Positions 28,001 to 39,500 of a stretch of DNA of 64,000 nucleotides are shown one piece after another (positions within the stretch are counted from its first letter, which is position 1; each line of letters starts with the position of its first letter). A program made the translations under genes and the position numbers. Source of the DNA: Streptomyces piniterrae (GTDB lineage: Bacteria > Actinomycetota > Actinomycetes > Streptomycetales > Streptomycetaceae); the NCBI RefSeq assembly GCF_005048155.1, contig NZ_SUMB01000013.1, positions 186,001 through 250,000 on the forward strand, in the 5' to 3' direction. The notes below the pieces were generated by a model, which worked only from the letters and a program-made list of their open reading frames with translations, was not told where the DNA came from and did not search any database.

Positions 28001-29496
28001 GGCACGTCCGCCGCGCGCGCCTCCACCAGCTCGTGCAGGCAGCGCTCCCGCGGGTAGGGCTGCGCGGTGGCGTTCCACTCGGTCACCACCTGGTGCCGCT
28101 CGGCGTCGGTGAGCACCGGTAACGCGGACAGCGGGCGCGACGGCTCGGCGGTGGCGAGCGAGAGCAGCAGCGCGAGGTGGCCCAGCAGCCCGTGCACGGT
28201 GTCCGCGTCGAACAGGTCGGTGTTGTAGTGCGCCTGGAGGCGCAGTCCGGCGCCGCTGCGGATGGCGAACAGGTCGATGTCGTGCGGGGTCCAGCCGGTG
28301 TCCAGCCGCAGCGCGCCGAGCCGGGCGCCCGGCAGTTCGCGGGACTCGGGCTCCTCCTCGAAGGAGAAGAAGGTCTGGAAGAGCGGCGAGTGCCTGAGGT
28401 CCCGCTGCGGCTGGACCTCCTCCACCACACGGTCGAAGGGCAGCCGGCCGTGGGCGAGCGCCTGGGCGCGGGCGGCGGCGGTCTGTGTGACGAGCTCGTC
28501 CAGGGTCGGGTCCTCGGACAGGTCGAAACGCAGCGGCAGCGTGTTCTGCAGGGGGCCGATCAGCCGTTCCGCCTGCGGGTACGGCAGTGCGGGCACGGGC
28601 ACGCCCACGGCCAGGTCGGCGGTCTGCGCGTACCGGCCGAGCACGGCCGCGTAGCCGGCGAGCAGCACGGAGGACAGCTCCTGGCCGGTGCGGTCGGCGT
28701 ACCCGGTCAGGCCGGCGACGGCGGCGGGGCCGAGGTCGATGCCGACGCTCGCTCCGGCGATGGTCTTCAACGGGGGCCGGGGCCGGTCGGTGAGCAGTTC
28801 GAGCGGGGCGAGGTCGGCCATCCGCTCACGCCAGTAGGCGGCGTCCTTGGCCGCCTCGTCACCGGCCAGCCACTGCCGCTGGGCGGCCACCAGCTCGGCG
28901 AACTCGGCTGCCACCGGCGGCAGTTCGGCCTCCCGGTCCTCCACCAGGGCGCTGTAGACGGCGCTCAGGTCGTCCACGAACAGGCCCAGCGAGCGACGGT
29001 CGGCCACCAGCTGGTGCATCGTGATGAGCAGGACGTGGTCGTCCTCGCCGCGCCGGGCGACGGAGGTGCGCACCAGCGGGCCCTTGGCTATGTCGAAGGG
29101 GGTGCGCGCCTCCCGCTTGACCAGCCGGGCGATCTCGGCGTCCGGGTCGGCGCCGCCGACGTCGACGACAGGCATGCTGAGCGTGAGGGAGGGCGCGGTG
29201 CTGCCGACCGGCTGCCCGCCCACGTCCAGGAAGGACATCCGCAGGACCTCGTGCCGCTGGACCAGCTCGGTGAGCGCCAGCTGAAGGGCGGCGAGGTCGA
29301 GCCTGCCGCGTATGTGAAGCGCGGCGAGCACCTGCCAGGGCTGTGTCTCGGCGAGCTGGAGCAGCATCCACAGGCGCCGCTGCTCCAGGAGGATGGTGGG
29401 CGCGCCGTCCTTCGGGGAGTCCTCCAGGAGCTGAGCGAGCAGTTCGCGCTTCTCCTCCGGAGACATGGAATTCAGATCACGTGGCTGCTGACTCAT
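25036..29496 (-). CDS. NRPS terminal module: C-A-T-thioester reductase
   Basis: A 1486-residue protein. The condensation domain (~1-450) has HQLVADR where HHxxxDG is expected, so it lacks the catalytic second His and may do different chemistry. The adenylation domain (~460-960) is intact (YTSGSTGRPKG, NEYGPTEATVW, HGKID). The pocket reads D-A-G-D-V-A-E-V-W-K, with two acidic residues (278 and 322) that would suit a basic side chain. The carrier shows LGGNSLL near 1026. The reductase (~1100-1486) has TGATGYLG and catalytic YPRTK, so it should release the chain as an aldehyde, or an alcohol after a second reduction. A TTA codon lies at 28120-28122 (complement). The ATG at 29496 follows GGAAGG. 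Confidence 0.92.
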   Translation of the reverse strand: MSQQPRDLNSMSPEEKRELLAQLLEDSPKDGAPTILLEQRRLWMLLQLAETQPWQVLAALHIRGRLDLAALQLALTELVQRHEVLRMSFLDVGGQPVGSTAPSLTLSMPVVDVGGADPDAEIARLVKREARTPFDIAKGPLVRTSVARRGEDDHVLLITMHQLVADRRSLGLFVDDLSAVYSALVEDREAELPPVAAEFAELVAAQRQWLAGDEAAKDAAYWRERMADLAPLELLTDRPRPPLKTIAGASVGIDLGPAAVAGLTGYADRTGQELSSVLLAGYAAVLGRYAQTADLAVGVPVPALPYPQAERLIGPLQNTLPLRFDLSEDPTLDELVTQTAAARAQALAHGRLPFDRVVEEVQPQRDLRHSPLFQTFFSFEEEPESRELPGARLGALRLDTGWTPHDIDLFAIRSGAGLRLQAHYNTDLFDADTVHGLLGHLALLLSLATAEPSRPLSALPVLTDAERHQVVTEWNATAQPYPRERCLHELVEARAADVPDGTAVVAGDQKLTYRQLNDRANAVAAELIARGTAPETRVGVAVPRTADSVVGLLGVLKSGGAYVPIDPAYPADRLNHILADAGIDVLVGSRAALDSLPALDRTVATVATPDTDPAVPAANPATGVGPRHLAYQIYTSGSTGRPKGVAVEHRQIVASTSARTVMEAAGQPERYLVLAPLTFDASAGGLYWTLTRGGTVVFPDDSELYDPRLLGKLIRTHEITHVDGVPSQYSILLETDLSPHDSVRACVLAGEALPPSLVAEHYRRSPDAALFNEYGPTEATVWATAHTCRPEHADLPRVPIGRPVPNARVHLLDEHLNPVPPGLTGELYIAGDGVTRGYPALPGDTAERFLPDPFSARPGDRIYRTGDRARHLRDGSIEFLGRADDQVKIRGFRVELAEIENVLLRHPLVTEAVVRLREDQPGLQRLIAYVVPVGGRVLTQEALSAHAVAELPDYMVPSQFISLDRMPLTRHGKIDTAALPSPEENVVGGYIEPRTQLEADIAETLGDVLGLQRVSATASFFALGGNSLLVARLTARLSREHDVDLPIDEIFRVPTVEGIARTIETHQRKQGQVDSEVLYAQQVAELLADVKLDPGIRPDGLPHADYLEPRNVLVTGATGYLGAFLVVELMHRTDATVHCLIRAESTEAAQERLEQVLRTYRAWDDSYRDRLRAVVGDLGKPSLDLSRETFDELAGTIDSIYHSAAIVNFTFPYEAMKPANVHGTEELLRLATRTRVKAFHFVSSVDVFMGTGAERPFTEVDLPEKPQRIPTGYPRTKWVAEKLVALARDRGLPVTIQRPWMITGHTRTGASHHTDYLYVYLKGFLDLGVLPLFNDVINAVPVDYTAEAIVYTSLRKENFGKNFNITNPEPTTMSQCYEWLRSYGYTLNVIDEEEARQRALDVEQDHILYPMTPMLRVASMRHAALDPELQKRVNPADECCVLTEALEGSGIECPPVDEAWAHSCFRYLIETGFLPAPDAEPAAADG

Positions 29497-29588
29497 TCCC
29501 AGACCTTCCTGTGCAACCGGTTGTCCGTGGTGTTCGGATGCGCTGTTGGAGCGGGCGTGCCGGGGCGGGTGACGGCAAGGGGTGGTGG

Positions 29589-29795
29589 TCAGACGCCGGC
29601 CTGCTGTTCCCGTACGGAGCGGGGACGCATGTCCGTCCAGACCTTCTCGATGTGGTCCAGGCAGGCGCGCTTGGTGCCGCTGGGTCCCTCGGCCTTCCAG
29701 CCGGCGGGCAGCTCGCGGTCGGCGAACCAGACCGAGTACTGGCCCTCGTCGTTGACGACCACCTGGAAGACCGTGTCCGGGCTGTCGATTCCCAT
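29589..29795 (-). CDS. MbtH-like protein
   Basis: A 68-residue protein with the MbtH family pattern. It has FQVVVNDEGQYSVWF, then LPAGWKAEG, then a CLDHIEKVWTDMRPRS C-terminal helix; the invariant Trp residues are present. MbtH proteins bind adenylation domains and are needed for activity or solubility of many of them. The ATG at 29795 has GAGGAG upstream. It lies between two NRPS genes of the same operon, so it probably serves their adenylation domains, including the orphan one. Confidence 0.93.
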   Translation of the reverse strand: MGIDSPDTVFQVVVNDEGQYSVWFADRELPAGWKAEGPSGTKRACLDHIEKVWTDMRPRSVREQQAGV

Positions 29796-29827
29796 GGGGT
29801 TCTCCTCTGCGGATGAGCGGATGTGCC

Positions 29828-32800
29828 CTACTTCAGGTGCTGGTTGAGCAGTCGGGTGACCTCGTCGTCGGAGATGCCGGCGAGGGCATCCGGCGAGGGT
29901 GTGCCGGACCGCCGCGCCGACCGACTGTCCGACTCCTCGTCAGACGGGTTGTCGGATGCGGCAGTTGGGGTCGCCCCGGGGTCGGGGGCCTGGGGACGGG
30001 TGCCGCGGCCCGGCCGCTGCGGGCGGCCGTCCTTCGCCGCCCGCAGCGCGTCGGCCAGGCCGGCCGCCGTGGGGCGCTTGAAGAAGTCCCGTACCGGCAC
30101 CAGGACGCCGAAGTCCTTGCGCACCCGGTCGATGAGTTTGGCGGCCAGCAGGGAGTGGCCTCCCAGGGCGAAGAAGTTGGCGTGCACCCCGGGTGCCTGG
30201 ATGCCGAGCATGTCCTGGAAGACCAGCACCAGACGGCGTTCGGTGCTGTCGCGCGGCGGTGTCGCGTCGGTCGAGCCGAAGACCGCCTCCGCCTTCTTGG
30301 CCTGGAGCTTTCTGCGGTCCACCCGGCCGTCGGGCCGCAGCGGGAGCTCCGGGAGTACGCCGAACACCTGCGGCAGCAGGTCGTCGGGGAGGGTGGCGGC
30401 GATGTCCCGGCGCAGCAGTCGCACCAGTTCGCCGTCGGTCGCGGGCCGGTCGTCGCCGGTGCCCGAGCGGTCCGGCACCAGCCAGCCGACGAGCCGTACG
30501 TCGTCGCCGAACTCGCTGGTGACCACGGCGGCCCGGTCGATGAGCGGGTGGTCGGCGAGGACCGACTCGGCCTCGGCCGGGTCGACCCAGCGGTCCCGCA
30601 GCCGGACGCTGCCGCCGGCCCGGCCGACGAACTCCAGCTCGCCGTCGGGTGTGTAGCGGCACAGATCACCGGTGCGGTACAGCCGGGCGCCCGGGTCGTC
30701 CGAGAAGGGGTCCGGCACGAACCGTTCGGCCGTCAGCGCCGGACGGTTGCGGTATCCGTACGCCAGGCCGCCGCCCACGTACAGTTCGCCGACCGTGCCG
30801 AGGGGCACCGGCAGCAGCTGTGCGTCCAGCAGCTGCCGGACGCGTCCGGGGCCGGGTCGGCCGAGCCACGGGCGGGCGCGGTCGGCTGCCGCTCCGGCTT
30901 CCGGGGCGGCGGCTTCCGCGATGCCCGAGACCGGTGCCCCGGCAGGGCTGTGGACGGCGCACACCCACGCACCGGCCGCCGCCAGCCGCCGGGTGAGGCC
31001 GCCGGTGGGTGCCTCGCCCACGCTCACGACGCGCAGTCCGGTGGGCGGCGTCCAGTCCTGGTCGAGCAGTCGCCGCCAGGTGTCCGGGGTGGCCAGGCCG
31101 GTGGTGACGCCGGAGCCGGCGAGCCCGGCCGCGGCGGACGGTCCCGCCGCATCGGGCCCGCCGTCGGCTTCTTCGGCATCCGGTGCGGGCAGGATCACCG
31201 CCCGGCCGCCGAGGACCAGGGGGAGCAGCAGTCCCGGTGCGGTGAGTTCACCGGCCGCGTCGCCGAGCACGGCCACCGCGTCCTCGGCGGTGATGCCGGC
31301 CGCCCGTCCCAGCGCGTCGACTGCGTCGGCCAGCACCCGATGGGACACCGTGACGCCCGGCGGGCGGACCGCGGAGCCGAACGGGTACACCACGCAGGCC
31401 GGGTCGTCGGGCGCCGGGCCGCCGGTCGCCGCGGGGCGCGCGGGCCGCCGCCGGCGGTCGGTCCGGTCCCCCGGTGTCACCGGCACCGTCGGCCCCGTCC
31501 ACCCGGCCGGCGACTCGGCCGCCGCGTCGCCACCGATCAGCAGGTCGGGAGCGGCATCGGCCAGCACCCACGCGGTCCGTGGGCCGGCGCCCGGCGCGAG
31601 GTGCACCTGTGCGGCTCCGGTCTTCAGGGCTGCCAGCACCGCGATCGCGAGTTCCCGGGACGGGGGCAGATGGATTCCCACGAGGGTCCCGGGTCCGGCC
31701 CCGGCCTCCCGTAAGCGGTGGGCGAGCAGGTCGGCGCGCTGGTGCAGCTCGCGATGGGTGAGTGTGCCGTCCGGGGCGCTGATCGCGACGGCGGAAGATT
31801 CATGGGGTGTCCGTTCGAGCCGGTGTGCCAGCGACTCGGTCACCAAGGGTGCGGCGGCCTCGGCGACGGCTTCGGCAGGGGCATCCGGCGCGGCAGGCGT
31901 CGGGGCGGCGGCGCGGGCCCAGCCGCGTACCCGTGCGCGCTCTCGCGGATCGTCGGTGTCGAGGAGACGGGCGAACGCCCGCCGAGGGTCCGCGGCGATG
32001 CCGTCGAGCAGGGTGAGGTAGTGGCCGAGCAGGCGCTCGGCGGTCGCCGGGTCGAACAGGTCGCGGTTGTACTCCAGCCGCAGCCGCACCTCGCCGTTGT
32101 CCGGCACTCCGCTCAGCCAGAGGTCGAACTTGGCCGACGCGGACTCGGTGTCGACCTGGGCGAGGCTCAGACCCGGGAGTTCCAGCGCCACTCCGGGGGT
32201 GTTCTGCAGCGCGAACATCACCTGGAACAGCGGGGTACGGCTGAGGTCGCGGGGCGGGCGCAGTTCCTCGACGAGCCGGTCGAACGGCATGTCCTGGTGG
32301 GAGAAGGCGTCCACGCAGGTGGCGCGGACCGTCTCCAGGGCCTCGGTGAAGGCGGCGGCCGTGTCGAGTTCGCTGCGCAGCACCAAGGTGTTGGCGAAGA
32401 AGCCGATGAGCTCCTCGGCCTGGGGGTGCCCGCGCCCGGCGACCGGGGTGCCCACCGCGATGTCGCGCTGACCGCTGTACGCGGCGAGCAGCCCCTTGAA
32501 AGCGGTGAGCAGCACCATGAACAGGGTCGCGCCGTGCGCTGTGCCGAGCGTGCCGAGCCGGTCCACCAGGTCCGCGGGTATCCGCGTGGTGAGCTGCGCT
32601 CCGCGTACGGTCCGTACGGCGGGTCGCGGCCGGTCGGCGGGCAGGTCCAGGGGCTGGACGCCGGCCAGCTTCTCCCGCCAGTGCGCCAGCAGTTCGGCCA
32701 GCCGGTCGCCGTCCAGCTGCTCGTTCTGCCAGGCGACGTAGTCCGCGTACTGGATGGGCGGCTGGGTCCGGCGGGGCGGCTCGCCGGCCGCGCGGGCGGC

Positions 32801-33331
32801 GTAGTCCGCGGCCAGGTCACGGAAGAAGACCTCCATGGACCAGCCGTCGCAGACGATGTGGTGGACGGTGACGACCAGGACGTGTTCGTCGTCGGCCGTC
32901 CGCAGCAGCACCATGCGCATCAGGGGCGGCTGATGGAGCGGGAACGGACGGGCCGTCTCCTCGCGCACGGTGTCCGTGAGCCTGGTCTGCCGGGCGGTGG
33001 CGTCGAGGCCGCGGCAGTCGATCAGCGGTGCGGTGACGAGCGCGGTGGGCAGCACGACCTGCTGGGGTGCGCCGTCCACCAGCGCCACTCCCGTACGCAG
33101 GCTCTCGTGACGTTCGACGACGGCGTCGATCGCCTGCTGCAGCCACCGCCGGTTCAGTTCCCCCGTCATCCGCACCGCGCTGACCACGTTGTAGGCGGCG
33201 TTGCCGGCCGGCTCCAGCTCGCACAGGAACCACAGCCGCTGCTGTGCCGAGGCGGCGGGGAAGACGTAGTGACCGCTGAAGTCGTGGCCCTGGCCGGCGC
33301 CGAGGGCACCGACGTAAGACGAACTGCTCAT
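29828..33331 (-). CDS. NRPS module C-A*-T with a degenerate adenylation domain
   Basis: A 1167-residue protein. The condensation domain (~20-450) is intact with HHIVCDG at ~157. The adenylation region (~480-990) keeps the fold (LYRTGDLCRYTPDGELEFVGR) but has lost the nucleotide-binding A3 motif (YPFGSAVRPPG for YTSGSTGxPKG), the A5 motif (AVHSPAGAP for NxYGPTE), and the A10 lysine (DGRVDRRKL), so it should not activate an amino acid. The carrier is normal (LGGHSLL ~1056). A charged linker and a final helix (ISDDEVTRLLNQHL) may dock to a partner. The carrier must be charged in trans. A TTA codon lies at 31712-31714 (complement). ATG 33331 overlaps the thioesterase stop. Confidence 0.9.
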   Translation of the reverse strand: MSSSSYVGALGAGQGHDFSGHYVFPAASAQQRLWFLCELEPAGNAAYNVVSAVRMTGELNRRWLQQAIDAVVERHESLRTGVALVDGAPQQVVLPTALVTAPLIDCRGLDATARQTRLTDTVREETARPFPLHQPPLMRMVLLRTADDEHVLVVTVHHIVCDGWSMEVFFRDLAADYAARAAGEPPRRTQPPIQYADYVAWQNEQLDGDRLAELLAHWREKLAGVQPLDLPADRPRPAVRTVRGAQLTTRIPADLVDRLGTLGTAHGATLFMVLLTAFKGLLAAYSGQRDIAVGTPVAGRGHPQAEELIGFFANTLVLRSELDTAAAFTEALETVRATCVDAFSHQDMPFDRLVEELRPPRDLSRTPLFQVMFALQNTPGVALELPGLSLAQVDTESASAKFDLWLSGVPDNGEVRLRLEYNRDLFDPATAERLLGHYLTLLDGIAADPRRAFARLLDTDDPRERARVRGWARAAAPTPAAPDAPAEAVAEAAAPLVTESLAHRLERTPHESSAVAISAPDGTLTHRELHQRADLLAHRLREAGAGPGTLVGIHLPPSRELAIAVLAALKTGAAQVHLAPGAGPRTAWVLADAAPDLLIGGDAAAESPAGWTGPTVPVTPGDRTDRRRRPARPAATGGPAPDDPACVVYPFGSAVRPPGVTVSHRVLADAVDALGRAAGITAEDAVAVLGDAAGELTAPGLLLPLVLGGRAVILPAPDAEEADGGPDAAGPSAAAGLAGSGVTTGLATPDTWRRLLDQDWTPPTGLRVVSVGEAPTGGLTRRLAAAGAWVCAVHSPAGAPVSGIAEAAAPEAGAAADRARPWLGRPGPGRVRQLLDAQLLPVPLGTVGELYVGGGLAYGYRNRPALTAERFVPDPFSDDPGARLYRTGDLCRYTPDGELEFVGRAGGSVRLRDRWVDPAEAESVLADHPLIDRAAVVTSEFGDDVRLVGWLVPDRSGTGDDRPATDGELVRLLRRDIAATLPDDLLPQVFGVLPELPLRPDGRVDRRKLQAKKAEAVFGSTDATPPRDSTERRLVLVFQDMLGIQAPGVHANFFALGGHSLLAAKLIDRVRKDFGVLVPVRDFFKRPTAAGLADALRAAKDGRPQRPGRGTRPQAPDPGATPTAASDNPSDEESDSRSARRSGTPSPDALAGISDDEVTRLLNQHLK

Positions 33332-34095
33332 GAGTTCTCGGCCTCCTGACGGCACAGCAGGTCGCGCTCGATGGCCGAGACGATGTCCGGTCCGTGGTCC
33401 TGGACGAAGAAGTGGCCGCCGTGGAAGATCTGCACGTCGAATTCACCCGTGGTCATTTCCTGCCAGCGGTATGCGTCGGCCGTCGGGAGTTGTTTGTCGG
33501 CGGCGCCGTGGAAGACTCGGATGGGAATATCGAGGGGCGGTCCGGCGCGATAGCGATAAGTGTCGACCACGGCGAGGTCGGCGCGAACGGTGTGCAGCAT
33601 GAGGTCGATCAGCTCCGGATATTCAAGGGCAGCCGGGTCGAGACCGTTTCCGTCGGCCAGCCAGGCGAGTAATTCATCCCGGGGCAGGTCGTAGACCGAC
33701 TCCGTCTGCGGGATGTGCGGCGCCGGGCAGCCGGCGACGTAGAGCCTGCTCGGCGCGGGCAGGTCCAGGGCGCGCACCCGGCGGGCGGCTTCGAAGGCGA
33801 TCAGCGCCCCCATGCTGTGCCCGTAGAGCGCGTATTCCCCGCCGGCCAGCCGCCGCAGCTGGGGCAGCAGCCCCGCCAGGAGTTCGTCGAGGGAGGAGGC
33901 GGCGGGCTCGGCCATCCGCTGCTCCCGGCCGGGCAGTTGGACGGCCAGGACGTGGAGCGAGTCGGTGTAGCGGGCCCATGGCCTGAAGACGGAGGCGCTG
34001 CCGCCGGCGTAGGGCAGACACACCACGCTCGGACCCGCCGGCGGCTGCTCACCGAACGATGCGAACCAACGCGACGAGACCCTGGAAATCGCCAC
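33328..34095 (-). CDS. type II thioesterase
   Basis: A 255-residue alpha/beta hydrolase of the GrsT/RifR class, which removes stalled or wrong acyl groups from carrier domains. It shows the LPYAGGSASVF oxyanion segment, the nucleophile in YGHSMGALIAFE, an Asp-bearing region in FHGAADKQLP, and the catalytic His in FHGGHFFVQDH. GTG 34095 has GGGAGG five bases upstream. A TTA codon lies at 33670-33672 (complement). It is the first gene of the leftward NRPS operon, and its stop overlaps the next start as ATGA. Confidence 0.92.
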   Translation of the reverse strand: MAISRVSSRWFASFGEQPPAGPSVVCLPYAGGSASVFRPWARYTDSLHVLAVQLPGREQRMAEPAASSLDELLAGLLPQLRRLAGGEYALYGHSMGALIAFEAARRVRALDLPAPSRLYVAGCPAPHIPQTESVYDLPRDELLAWLADGNGLDPAALEYPELIDLMLHTVRADLAVVDTYRYRAGPPLDIPIRVFHGAADKQLPTADAYRWQEMTTGEFDVQIFHGGHFFVQDHGPDIVSAIERDLLCRQEAENS

Positions 34096-34438
34096 GGAAA
34101 CCTCCCGGTTCGATGCCGTCAAAACAGGAGAGCAAATCGGCGGCCAGCACGGCGGAAGCGCCGACGGAATGGAACGGCAATTGCGGGTACTGCCTTGCGA
34201 CTTCCAGAACCCTAACCCGCCGCAGCCATGACCAGTCAAGGTGGAAACATCACTCGATGCACCCTTGAGAGAGGTGCGGAAAGCAGCTGAGAGCAGGTCG
34301 AGAGAACCGCTTTCTAATGTCGGACGATACGTCCATGCGAGAGCTTTGAACTCAGACCGTCTGGATTCGAGCCGCCAATATCCGAACCCGGTGGGCGACT
34401 TACCCGCCGGTTCCGGATCAGGGGGCAAGGGAGGCACC
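34096..34438. promoter_or_regulatory. divergent NRPS promoter region with candidate SARP repeats
   Basis: This 343-base region separates the two main divergent NRPS operons, with no gene inside. On the plus strand the heptamers TTGAGAG (34265-34271), CTGAGAG (34287-34293) and TCGAGAG (34298-34304) lie at 22- and 11-bp intervals. Ten bases after the last is TAATGT (34315-34320), a plausible -10 box for the FAAL operon. This layout is what SARP activators recognise. Binding here could control both directions. Confidence 0.6.
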
Positions 34439-36534
<2,096 letters not shown>

Positions 36535-36538
<4 letters not shown>

Positions 36539-39500
36539 GCGGCACCTCGTACGACTTCGCGGGAATCGGCCGCCGGCTGGCCGAGCACCGACGACACGAG
36601 CGGCACACCGAGCACGCGGCGCATCCCCCGGGTCGGCGGACCGACGACGGGCCGGTGCCGCTGAGCTCCGCCCAGGAGGGCCTGTGGCTGTTCGAGCAGC
36701 TCTTCCCCGGCACCTCGGTCAACCATCTGTCCTACTGCGGGGCCGTCGACGGCGAGCTGGACATCCCGGCCCTGACCGTGGCCCTGCGGAAGGTGATGGA
36801 ACGTCACGACATTCTGCGGACGGGCTTCGTCGGGGACCCGGCGGGCGCACCGCACGGCGCGCCGCCCCGGCAGGTCGTACGTCCCGAGGCGGCGATCGAG
36901 CCGCGGGTCGTCGACCTGACCGGGCTCCCCGGGCCGGACCGGGAGCCGGAAGCGCTGCGCCAGGCGCGTCTGCTGGCCGCCGCCCCATGGGACCTGCGGG
37001 AGGGCCCGCTGCTCAGGGTGGCGGTCTTCCTGCTGTCCGGAAACCGGTCGTTGCTGCTGGTGACGGCCCATCATCTGATCGCCGACGGCTGGTCGCTGGG
37101 GGTCTTCTTCGACGAACTGGCCGCCGCCTACACCGGCGCGGACACGCCGCCCCACCCCCCGCAGTACGCCTCGGTCGCCGGCCGGCGGCAGCCTGCCGAT
37201 CCCCGGGCCCTCGCGCACTGGCGGGAGGTCCTGCGCGGCCAGGAAGCGCTCCAGCTGCCGGCCGACGGCCCACGGCCGGCCGCCCGTCGCTTCCGCTCGG
37301 CCACCGTGCCGGTACGCCTACCGCGGGAGCTCGGCAGTGCGGTGCGGCAGCTGGCGGCGGAAACCGGGACGACGCCGTTCATGGTTCTGCTGACGGCCTT
37401 TCAGGCGGTGCTGAGCCGGATGTCGGGCCAGTACGACATCTCCGTAGGCTCGCCGACGGCCATGCGGCAGCGGGCCCAGGCGCCCGATGTGATCGGCCCG
37501 CTGGTCAACATGCTGGTACTGCGCACGGATCTCGGTGCCGAGCCGACCTTCCGTGCGGCGCTGCGGCGGGTGCGGCGCACCTGCCTGGACGCCTTCGCGC
37601 ACCAGGACGTGCCGTTCGAGCGGCTCGTCGAGGAACTGGGCTCCGACCGTGACCTGGGCCGCGGGCCGCTCTTCCAGACCATGCTGGTCCTTCAGGACGA
37701 GCCGGCCGAACTGTGGCTGGGTGAACTGCGCGTCACACCCGTGCTGTTGGAGCCGAGTGCCGTGCAGCACGAGGCGGAGCTGTACCTCTGGTCGGGCGGC
37801 GAGGAGTTCCACGGATTCCTCGGCTACGACACCGATGTGTTCCGCGCGGACAGCGCGGAGCGGCTGGTCGACCGTTTTCTGACGCTGCTGGGCGCCGCCG
37901 TCGCCGACCCGGACCGGCCCCTCGGCCGGCTGCCGGTCCTCGGCGAGGAGGAGCACCGGCTGGTGACCCGGCTGGCCGCCGGCGAGGCCGTCGAGGTGCC
38001 CGAGCGGTGCGTACACGAGCTCTTCGAGGAGCAGGCCGACCGTGTCCCGGACGCCCCCGCCGTCCATGCCGTCGACGGCACCCTCGGCTATCGCGACCTG
38101 GAGCGCCGGGCCAACCGGCTCGCCCACCATCTGCGGGCGCACGGCGTCGGGCCCGAGACGCTCGTCGGCGTCTGCCTGGACCGCACCGGGGACCTCGTCA
38201 CCGCCCTGCTGGCCGTCCTCAAGGCCGGCGGCGCCTATGTGCCGCTGGACCCCAACTACCCCGCCGACCGCATCCACCACATCCTTCGGGACGCCAGCGC
38301 CACCCTTCTGGTCACCACCGGGGACCACGCCTCGGGCCTGCCCGACGGCCCGTGGTCGCTGACCGTCCTCGACCGGGAGCGGGAAGCGATCGCGGCACGG
38401 CCCGCGCACCGCCCGGACGCCCGTGCCACACCGCTCAACGCCGCCTACACCATCTACACCTCGGGCTCCACCGGCCATCCCAAGGGCGTCGTCATCGAGC
38501 ACCGCCAGACCGCCGCCCTCCTGGCCTGGGCCCACACCGCCTACACCCCCGACCAGCTGCGCAACACCCTGGCCAGCACGTCGGTCTGCTTCGACCTCTC
38601 GGTCTACGAGATCTTCGCTCCGCTCTCCCTCGGCGCCGCTCTCACCCTGACCCACGGCACCGCGCTGGACCTGATCACCGCGCCCGGCCCGCACCGGCCC
38701 ACGCTCCTCAACACGGTCCCCTCCATCGCGCAGGAACTCCTCCTCCAGAACGCCCTGCCGCCCTCCGCCACCACCATCAACCTCGCGGGCGAGCCCCTGC
38801 CGCCCGCGCTGGTCGACGACCTGTACCGGCAGCCCCATATCGAGGAGGTCCACAACCTCTACGGCCCGACCGAGGACACCACCTACTCCACCCACCACCA
38901 CACCGTCCCGGGCTCCCCGCAGACCCCCATCGGCCGGCCCCTGCCCAACACCCGGGCCCATGTCCTCGACGACCAGCTCCAGCCCCTTCCCCTCGGCACC
39001 GTCGGCGAGCTGTACCTCACCGGCGACGGCACCACCCGCGGCTACCACCGGCACCCCCGGCAGACCGCCGAACGCTATCTGCCGAACCCCCTCACCACCC
39101 ACGGCGGCGACCGCCTCTACCGCACCGGGGACCTGGTCAGCCGGCATCCCGACGGCCATCTGCTGTACCACGGCCGCAGCGACACCCAGATCAAGATCCA
39201 CGGCTATCGCATCGAGCCCGCCGAAATAGAAACCGCTCTGCTGACCCACCCCGCGGTCCAGCAGGCGGCCCTCACCACCCACGACAACCGGCTGCACGCC
39301 CATGTGGTCGCCCCCGGGCTCGACGGCAGCCCGCACCTCCTCAAGAAGTACCTGCAGACCAAGCTCCCGCACCACCTCACCCCGCATCACTTCACCTTCC
39401 ACACCCAGCTCCCCACCACCCCGAACCACAAGATCGACTACAAGGCGCTGCCGCCACCGCGGGAACTCGCCCCCACCGCCTCCCACCAGCCCCCGACCAC

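Noticed and set aside
25036-29496. Interpretation of the final module as a simple protease-inhibitor aldehyde (leupeptin-like) pathway.
   Set aside because: Not excluded by the reductase alone, but the UvrA-type resistance, ThDP/ACP cassette and aromatic hydroxylase fit a DNA-alkylator better.
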